DNA of 64,000 nt. Source: Protonemura montana. Lineage: Eukaryota > Arthropoda > Insecta > Plecoptera > Nemouridae. Both the position numbers and the translations under genes were made by a program. Position 1 is the first letter of the stretch. Each line of letters opens with the position of its first letter. Shown piece by piece: positions 56,600 to 64,000 of this stretch. The stretch lies in the NCBI GenBank assembly GCA_947568835.1, contig OX387604.1:27762851-27826850 (forward strand), given 5' to 3'. The notes below the pieces were generated by a model. The model saw only the letters and a list, made by a program, of their open reading frames with translations. It made no database searches and was not told the origin of the DNA.

Positions 56600-59200
56600 A
56601 TTGAAATTCTCTCAAAACATTTGAAGAACTTAATTTACAATCCTTCCTTCCATGCTTCGAATACCTGCTTAAAATTGAGCCAACAATATTGACTTTGATA
56701 TCAAATTGAAGCTTGAAGCATTAGCTGAAATAATGTGGATCCAATACTTCTAAAACGTGAGGTCCATAGCAGAGATATTAAATTTTCCCTGCTGGGTGTG
56801 CATCTGCCGTCTCCCATGCAGTCAAGTAGCAGGGCTCGTGCCTATAGTAAACGGCATACAGGAGTGCCCACTCCCGCTCGTTGCATTCATCCGATTATAA
56901 TACGAATATAGATTTTAAGGATATGCTACTGCGATTATTTTTGATTATAATCATCTAATCCTCCGTCGATTTACAATGCAACATTTCGCTACAATTTCAC
57001 TTCTTTTGTTAACAGCTGCTGAATCGGTTAGCCTAAAAATATGACTCAAAATGATTTGGGTAGGTGCATGTGTTCTCCTACCGCCCTGTACGTTTCAATC
57101 GATTCTAATCAATATTCTTTATGCAATTGACCGAAGAAGAAGGGACTGCTTTTCAGCTGAAGCAAAGATTGCCACGAAACGACTTGAGCTGCAAACTTGA
57201 AATAAAACACTTACGTTGTTGACACAAAAACCACGTTGCTCATCCACGACTTTTTCGAAATTCGATTTGGTTCACACATAAATGCATTTTATATTTTTTT
57301 ATCAAAATTGCTGATATCTTTTTTCGGAGTGCAAACTTCGTATTGAAACTAGCATTAGCAACTAGATAATGTAAATATTTGTTTTGAAAAAAATCACGAA
57401 CGCTAAATCTTAAATGAGCTAGGCGGTACACGAGCAATACCTAATTGTAAACACAGAGGTGAATCGATGCAATTCTCTGTACAAAACTTGCTAGTTTTTC
57501 CCTCTCGCGGCTGTCGAAGCAGCGTTATCGCATTCGAATTCCTAGCGCACGACGGAAATAGCTCAGGATTATAATAATTGCCGAGCGACCGCAGTGACTG
57601 AGCGAGCAACATATTAAATCCTCCCAGATTCAGAGGCTGCCCGAGTCTTCAGAAATATCAACGGAAAAATGTAGCGTCAACTTGTGCGGCAGAATGGGAT
57701 GGCAGTGGTCTGTTCAATTACTAACTTTATGCCTAATGTCGTCATGATACGTAAAATCCAATGAAAACGTTTGGACTTTTGGCCTGTTAGACTATTAAAA
57801 TTGCCGGTCTTTCATTAGCGCCATGTGCTGACAGTTTTGGTGCTGCGTGGTTCAAAAAGAAATCAATGAGAAATAGTAATAAGTACATAAAGGGTGATTT
57901 CTTGTTCCTTGCTTTGTTGTATATTTTCATTATTGACTACACCGTTAATTAGTTTGATTTATTGCACCGATAAGTTTGGTTTCTGTACAGAAAGAATTTT
58001 GTCACAATGCAACTCAGAGCGATGTCATGAACGAGTTTGAAACACTACAGATTCAGTGTCGACAACCATTTCTTAGCTATAAATCGTACACGCGATATGT
58101 CAAATCGAGTCGGCTGCTAATTTCGGCAAGTAAAATGCTTGCTACTGAACTAAATTGTAGTACCATATTGCAGCCCGATAGACTCGGTGAATATTGCTTA
58201 TAAAAACACGTTTGGAAGTCGCTGTGAGCCTCTCATACCATAAATTCACGATCATGACCATTATGTCACATTGAAATTGTTGGGTGAGAAATTATGTCAA
58301 ATCGCTAAATCTGGGGCTAAGATGTCGTTAAAAAAAGATTTCCACATAGAACATTTTGGAAAGTAATGTGGATTGTTTCAAGTTTCGGAAATCGATCAAA
58401 TGATAGGTACTTTGACTTGGCGGGTGCTTATCTCAATGTTGATTTCCTTGGAATTCCCGCATTGCTGGGTTTTATAAGGCGATTACGATGGTTTGGCGAG
58501 ATAGAGCACAAGCAGTCCAGTAACCTTGCTGGTTAGGTTAGGTTAGGTGATCCTTGCTGGATCACAGTAAATTGATGCTTGAGAAAGTAGTTTCAACATT
58601 AGAACACAAATTTAAACTGATTTGAAATCAGGCTTCGAAGCCGAATGTAATGGTGCTTTAAAAATTTTCGAAATTGAATTATTAGCATTAGATGCATTTT
58701 TGAGTTAAATGGCTCTGGTATTAGCGATTCTCGGATCATTTTTATCGCAAAACGGCTTAGACATTCAGTAGTGTTTTGTCCCAAATCAAATCTCCAGTCT
58801 CATAGCCAGACACCTACGTGATACACTCCCCCTTTGCCAAGGTAGAAAATGTGTGGAAAGGGAAAATGCACACCGCGTCCCGTATCACTCCCCTGGATAC
58901 GTTTAATACTGCCCCCTATACAAGTAATGAACTAAATATTCAAAGCGTGGCGGGTTCCTAAACTTAAATAAATATTTCGAAATGAAAATGAAAAAAAAAC
59001 TTAAAATACTGTTGGTTACCTTTAGACGCTTCACACTTGGATGTATGTACAGTTTATTAATTAAGGATTTGGCGTCTCATTTGCTTAAATAAAGTGTCTT
59101 CAACTTGAAAAAAATCAGGTGTGAAATAAGGTTTTCTAGATGCGTTTCCTAGCCAACAATATTAGTTAAGTGCAAAGATTTTTTCTTAAAATATCATCGG
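56600..59200. other. Non-coding DNA
   Basis: No supported gene. Three TTAGG-type pentamers at 58530-58552 are too short to mean anything. The more GC-rich piece at 57430-57640 has no recognisable coding signal. Confidence 0.35.
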
Positions 59201-59324
59201 ACCCTTTTTTTAGGGGGGGGGGGGGAGGGGGCTACACCCACTAAACCCCCTTTTTTCTTCGACCACCCTTTGCCATAATTGGTTTTTATCTTTGCCCCGG
59301 CACCTAAATATCTCACCAACCGCT

Positions 59325-59600
59325 ACTGCTTGACGCCAACTTTTCCGACATGGTGCCGACCTCCGAACGCCGTTTTTAAGCCCAACGCTCACATTCGTGG
59401 CATGGAGGCGCTATCAGCATTGACGGCACCGACCATTAACTTTGTTTTAATTCTCAACGCCCTCCCTTCCGACACGGTGCAGACCTCAGAACTCTGTTTA
59501 CATGCATAACGCCCTCCCTTCCGACACGGTGCAGACCTCAGAACTCTGTTTACATGCATAACGCCCTCCCTTCCGACACGGTGCAGACCTCAGAACTGCG
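59325..59600. repeat. 52-bp tandem repeat, three good and about two diverged units
   Basis: GACACGGTGCAGACCTCAGA starts units at 59471, 59523 and 59575, exactly 52 bp apart. Related diverged sequence (CGACATGGTGCCGACCTCCG) lies at about 59346. Confidence 0.85.
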
Positions 59601-59624
59601 CTGAGAACTTCCAACTGGCCAAAA

Positions 59625-59835
59625 AAACCCGCCGACAATCCGACCGCCCGAAAATAAAACACCCCGAAAATAAAACTGCACGAAAAAAAAAGTGCCCTAC
59701 AGAAAAAGTGCCCGAAAAACAAGTGCCCGAAAAAACTACTTTAATCTTGGCCGCAACTGTACCTCGACATTGGTGAGAGGGGCCTCTGTAATTTTTGCTG
59801 AGAAAAAACATTCACTGGGATCTGAAAATGCGGGC
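59625..59835 (+). repeat. Left arm of large inverted repeat
   Basis: The segment with CCCGAAAATAAAAC, AAAAAGTGCCCGAAAAA, ACTACTTTAATCTTGGCCGC and TGAGAAAAAACATTCACTGG recurs inverted at 63368-63600. The arm contains short internal subrepeats of about 14 bp (CCCGAAAA plus variable bases). Confidence 0.85.
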
Positions 59836-60859
59836 GTTTGCGCACACGGGCATTTTCTGTCCTTGTTCCTCATGTCTAACGACGCACTGTATCAATGCAT
59901 CGCGTCATAGGAACATATCCTAACTACCATTACAGTCAGTGGCGTAACTAGGTATCGCTGGGCCCGGGGACAAGATTGTTCGTTGGACCCACTTCCCCCC
60001 CCACCACCCCCCCCCCACCACCCCCCCCCCACAAATGAAGGGGTCTGAAAAAATTAACAGTTCTAATGTTTCTGTATCGCACACATTTACATTCTTTCAC
60101 TTGCGAGTGCTGAAAAAGATTAAAAAAAAAGTATGTTTGCTAGAAATAAACAATTCTTTGCTAATAAGTAATTAATCGAGATCACAGAAGGCGATCCAAG
60201 GTGAAAAATGACGTGTAGATGTTTCCAGCCACAAATTCCATTTGCCTCGGGGTAGCTGGCCTTTATATAAACGGCTACTTGTCTTTTTTCTGTCAGCAAA
60301 TAGCCAACACAGTTGACAATACGCGATATCGAGTGCAGTTGATTAGCCAAGCTCTGTTTCGGATTTAGTTTCATAGTAGATGTAAAAAAAACTTCGTTTT
60401 GACTCAGTACAATTAGAAAAAGACAACGAAGTACGATACAAGCCCTTGTCAACAAGGGAATGTTTCGTACGGGCAACAACGATGTCCGGGTAATGCTTGC
60501 GAGGAGTTGGATTATTCATTATTTCTGCATGTCAAGAAATTTGAGCTGTCTCGACATGACGAGAACGCAAATATTTCAGTCTCATACGCGTTCTGAGACA
60601 ACTGAAAGATAGCTACTTTATATGGGCGGTTTTTGGGCGGTCTATATATAGCTAAAACTTAGTTTGCAATGATATTCACATCGAAGTGACCATAGATTAA
60701 AAAGCATAATAGATTTAAGATCGAAGGGACCGCATACTAATTATTTATGTGGGAGGAAATGAAACAAGACACCTTGTGCCAAATTTCATTGAGAATAACA
60801 GAAATGGGGATTATTATTAATTCACCCCTACATTTTATTAGTATAATCTAATCTATTAA

Positions 60860-62053
60860 ATAGAAAAACACGAAAAACACGACCTCCTATCCCAGAACCA
60901 GTTCGGGTTTCGCAAAAATAAATCAACTACTATGGCCATCAACAGCATCCTAGGCCCGATATATGCCGCGCTTGACGCCAGATCTCCAGCCATTGGCCTA
61001 TTTTATGACATGTCGAAGGCCTTTGATAGCCTCGACCACGAACTGCTCTACGAGACCCTCATGCCCATGGGAATCAGGGGTGTCGCCTTAAGCTGGATTA
61101 AGTCTTTCTTAATAAACAGACGACAGTTTGTCTCACTCGAAGATGACTCGGGATCCCGCAACGCATTATCAAGCGAGAAGACCACAAATATCGGAGTACC
61201 ACAAGGCAGCGTTCTGGGACCATTACTCTACATACTGTACGCAAACGGTCTGCCCAAAGCTCTAGGGAAGGGGACAGTCGCAGTCTACGCCGATGACACC
61301 AGCCATCTAGTGATTGAAGAAGACTCCGAGACCCTATCCCTGACAGCAAGAGCAGCAGCAAGAAACATGGAAAATTGGTGTCACTCTTCCAAACTTATAG
61401 TAAACTCGGATAAATCTACGTACCTGCAGTTCCATACACATCAACGACCTCTCCTCTCGAGCCCACTAATCCGATTACGCAACAGAAACCTCGAAGAAAG
61501 TCTGGAGACCAAGTTTTTAGGCATTATCATAAGTAACACGCTAGACTGGCTCCCACATATCACACAGGTTGCTAAAAAGCTGGCGCCAATAGTCTTCCTA
61601 TTACGCAATCTCAGAGCTGAAGCCAGCCTCGCCACTCTGAAGTTAGCCTACTTCGCGCTCTTTGAATCACACCTCTCCTATGGTATCTGTTTCTGGGGCA
61701 GCTCACCGCACTGTAAGAAGCTATTCAACATTCAAAAGCGGGCACTGCGAGCGATGACTGGCGCCACCCGAAGAAGCAGTTGCAGGCCTCTGTTCAAGGA
61801 GTTGGGAATACTAACAACAATCAGCCTGTACCTCTACTCCACGATCATATCAACAAGGAATAACTTGGCCAATCGCATCACCAACAGCGACGTCCACGGA
61901 TACAATACTCGAAGGAAGAACGATGTCGTCACCGATGCCCACTCTTCAGCGATATACAGTAAAAGCCCGGACTACATTGGAGCTAAGTTCCTTAACATGC
62001 TGCCAACTGAGATCAAAAACAGAAGAGCACGCCTTTATTTAAGACCAATCTAA
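60860..62053 (+). CDS. LINE reverse transcriptase, 5'-truncated
   Basis: The frame is open from 60860 to TAA 62051-62053 without a stop. Before the first ATG (60932) it already encodes SQNQFGFRKNKSTT, an RT motif, so the true start is lost. Counting from that ATG: FYDMSKAFDSLDH (catalytic D26), GVPQGSVLGPLLY (88-100), AVYADDTSHL with the YADD at 119-122, KFLGIIIS, then YGICFWG and KRALRAMTG, SCRPLFKELGILT and HGYNTRRKND at the C-terminus. The order and the C-terminal block fit CR1/Daphne/Jockey-type non-LTR elements. The endonuclease half is absent. Being intact, it is the youngest LINE copy here, but it is dead on arrival because of truncation. Confidence 0.88.
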   Translation: MEKHEKHDLLSQNQFGFRKNKSTTMAINSILGPIYAALDARSPAIGLFYDMSKAFDSLDHELLYETLMPMGIRGVALSWIKSFLINRRQFVSLEDDSGSRNALSSEKTTNIGVPQGSVLGPLLYILYANGLPKALGKGTVAVYADDTSHLVIEEDSETLSLTARAAARNMENWCHSSKLIVNSDKSTYLQFHTHQRPLLSSPLIRLRNRNLEESLETKFLGIIISNTLDWLPHITQVAKKLAPIVFLLRNLRAEASLATLKLAYFALFESHLSYGICFWGSSPHCKKLFNIQKRALRAMTGATRRSSCRPLFKELGILTTISLYLYSTIISTRNNLANRITNSDVHGYNTRRKNDVVTDAHSSAIYSKSPDYIGAKFLNMLPTEIKNRRARLYLRPI

Positions 62054-62164
62054 AGAAGCACTTACTTAACAAATGTATTTATTTAATGTCCGACTTTTAA
62101 CTGTATGCACCATATACTGTATGACATATTCTTATAACAATTTTTGTATTGTTCAACAAGAATA

Positions 62165-62168
62165 AATA

Positions 62169-62208
<40 letters not shown>

Positions 62209-62209
62209 T
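62165..62209. repeat. (TTA)n tail
   Basis: About 14 TTA/ATT triplets after AATAAATAT, ending the LINE. Confidence 0.92.
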
Positions 62210-63367
62210 GCATTTTCTCGTAGGGCACCTCAGACAAAATCCCAGTTTGATAAGAAGTTTCTTTTGTTACGGCCAAACTATTGCTGCGCACTGGAAAACT
62301 CCAACCAGTAGACACGAAAAAGCTGCTGTTTTAGGAAGTTTATTCACTATCTTGTTATTGTCACATTTATTACGCCTTTTTTGGGCACCGCGATGTCCCC
62401 GCGATGACTGCCGTCAGCCAACGTGGCCTAGTGAACAGTGACTACTAAACTTCTTACTGTATTGTGTAACAGCATTTTTGCCCACAATTGGGAAAAATAA
62501 CTTACCCATAACCGCAAAAATAACGCAAATTCGGTCTTTTGCGTCGACAAAGAGTAAGGCGTTACGCGTAAGGCGTGAGTAGCGTTAGTGTGTAGCCTAC
62601 GCACTTAGCGGCAGTAGCAATGTAGTAACTATGCAACCATTACCAGGAGTAGGCTAGTTCCACAGCCTCAATGAGATAGTGATAGTGCCTGAAATGCAAC
62701 TATTAACTTTAAGATTATTTTTGCAGACAACAAATAAATTTAGCGGGGTCGTGGGCACGGGCTCGTCAATCAGCCTGAGAACGGCACGCGCCCAAGTTTT
62801 TTCCCTTCTGGCAGGCCCCACGAGCCATTGCATCGCTGATTTTCCTTTCAGGGAAAAGCCTCTGGGCCCGGGGGCGGTCGCCCCGCCTGCCCTGCCGGTA
62901 GTTACGCCACTGAGTCCAAATAAAGGCATCACAGAGAACACTTCTTAACCAATTCGAGGACTTCTGATGTAGCCAGCACAATTCAATACTTTTCACAGAT
63001 TGGCTCGATTGAACAAAATCTTACCTCGCAGGTTGATGTGCGAACGAAGCTGATATTTGGGCGTCGATGTAACAAACCCTTTTCTTATTCATTGAATAAA
63101 TTCACATTTTGTACTTATTAATTATTAATTAATAATTACACAATTATTAATATGTATTTGGATTGAAGCTGGGGCAAAGCCGGTGGCCCGGCGCAGCTCC
63201 AGCCTCCCAACTCCACTCTCCTAGCCAACAGCCCTAACTGCATTTTCATGGCAAGCATGGGGTGGCTGACTAGTGATCTGTGAAACGATAATAATTGGTA
63301 GCGTATGTTATTTCTACCCAATAGCAAAGCCAATTCAAACCAAACAATTACACTGTTGAACGCATGC

Positions 63368-63600
63368 ACCTTTTCCGATCCCAGTAAATGTTTTCTCTCA
63401 GCATAGTAGCGCGAGGCCCCTCCCACCAATGCCTACGTTCAGTAGCGGCCAAGATTAAAGTAGTTTTGTCGGGCAGTTGGTTTTTCGGGCACTTTTTTTT
63501 GGGCACTTTTTCTGTCGGGCACTTTTATCTTGTGCAGTTTTATTTTCGGGGTGTTTTTTTTCGGGCGGTCGTATTGTCGGCGGTTTTTTTTCAGCCAGTT
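63368..63600 (-). repeat. Right arm of large inverted repeat
   Basis: Inverted copy of 59625-59835: CCAGTAAATGTTTTCTC, GCGGCCAAGATTAAAGTAGT and CGGGCACTTTTT recur in mirror order. Distance between arms is about 3.5 kb. Confidence 0.85.
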
Positions 63601-63605
63601 TGAGC

Positions 63606-63797
63606 TGTGCTGTCGAGAGGTTGATAAGCAAGGCAAATGAATTTGCTGTTCTAGCTTGCGTCCCCACAAACTCCCTCCCGAATAAATAGGGTCATGTGTA
63701 TAATGGTCACCCATCCAATACCTAGCCCAGCGCAGTGTTGCCTTACTTTCGTGAGTTTACAAGGACCGGTGTTCCCAACACGCGAATTCGTTCAGTC
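63606..63797 (-). mobile_element. 5S-SINE, 3'-truncated
   Basis: Keeps the 5S head (right side, ending ACACGCGAATTCGTTCAG) and the body up to TGTCGAGAGGTTGATAAGC. The tail half is missing; the cut edge abuts the right arm of the inverted repeat. Confidence 0.75.
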
Positions 63798-64000
63798 TAT
63801 CAGAACCAGTAATCACAAGATTTTATTTTTATTCGATGAGGTAATTAGATTTCGTGATTCAGAAAATGAGTAGTTTTATTGCTCAAAGGTTATTCCTAGG
63901 CATTGAAGTGTGTGATATTATGTCTGGAATAAGTAAATCCACAAGAGTGTTGTTTTTATTCGATGACCTAATTATGTAAGGTGATTCAGAAAATAAGTAG

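Larger units (their letters stand above)
60860..62209 (+). mobile_element. 5'-truncated LINE insertion
   Basis: It covers the RT-coding part, a short 3' UTR and a (TTA)n tail. Truncation at the 5' side and a short-repeat tail are typical of target-primed reverse transcription. Neighbouring DNA is AT-rich and unrelated. Confidence 0.85.
59937..62912. mobile_element. Possible TIR element interrupted by a LINE
   Basis: CAGTGGCGTAACTA at 59937 and its complement (TAGTTACGCCACTG) at 62899-62912 face each other, and both are followed inward by GGGCCCGGG-type sequence. The ends look hAT-like. The flanks do not share an 8-bp duplication, so the two ends may come from different copies. The LINE at 60860-62209 lies between them. 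Confidence 0.35.

Noticed and set aside
58530..58552. Telomere-like TTAGG repeat
   Set aside because: Only three pentamers; too short to mean an interstitial telomere.

Overview
The window is nuclear DNA from a metazoan, most likely an aquatic invertebrate. It is AT-rich, has GT-AG introns, and carries 5S rRNA-derived SINEs, several classes of non-LTR retrotransposon and a Penelope-like element. The SINE tail and the element mix look lophotrochozoan (mollusc-like) to me, but I cannot fix the phylum from sequence alone.

Only one gene can be reconstructed completely: an 11-exon REXO1 (RNA exonuclease 1) gene on the + strand from ATG 32811 to TAG 42884. Its exons sum to 3363 nt (1120 codons plus stop), every junction keeps frame, and the protein has the family's N-terminal CCCH finger, a Tyr-x-Pro-rich and Ser/Lys-rich middle, and a complete DEDDh 3'-5' exonuclease domain. 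A few isolated exon-like pieces on both strands (1.3, 11.9, 13.0, 19.3 and 49.8-50.1 kb) may belong to genes whose other exons I could not find.

The rest is mostly repeats. Region 1-5 kb: a Penelope-like terminal fragment with a hammerhead-like hairpin, a 5S-SINE and a 1.6-kb 16/11-bp minisatellite. Region 5-16 kb: a 14-bp minisatellite, a TIR element and a 0.55-kb purine tract. Region 19-26 kb: a 41-bp satellite, two copies of a 320-bp CTAG-ended element, and a SINE whose 5S head is repeated four times at exactly 92 bp. Region 26.7-29.4 kb: a decayed Tx1/L1-type LINE. Region 31-44 kb: a LINE remnant, then REXO1, which has a 398-bp foldback MITE in intron 2 and a 5S-SINE in intron 3. A TIR element carrying a tRNA-like Pol III cassette and a 29-bp satellite lie just 3' of the gene. 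Region 45-56 kb: four minus-strand 5S-SINEs, LINE remnants, a Penelope-like RT/GIY-YIG fragment, and a second hammerhead-like hairpin. Region 59-64 kb: nested inverted repeats around a well-preserved 5'-truncated LINE with an intact RT open frame.

I found no operon-like organisation, CRISPR array or defence system. The most unusual structures are the tandem 5S-headed SINE, the TIR element with an embedded tRNA-like module, the two hammerhead-like hairpins with covarying stems, the 319-bp element bounded by exact 52-bp direct repeats, and the recurrent 9-bp minisatellites.
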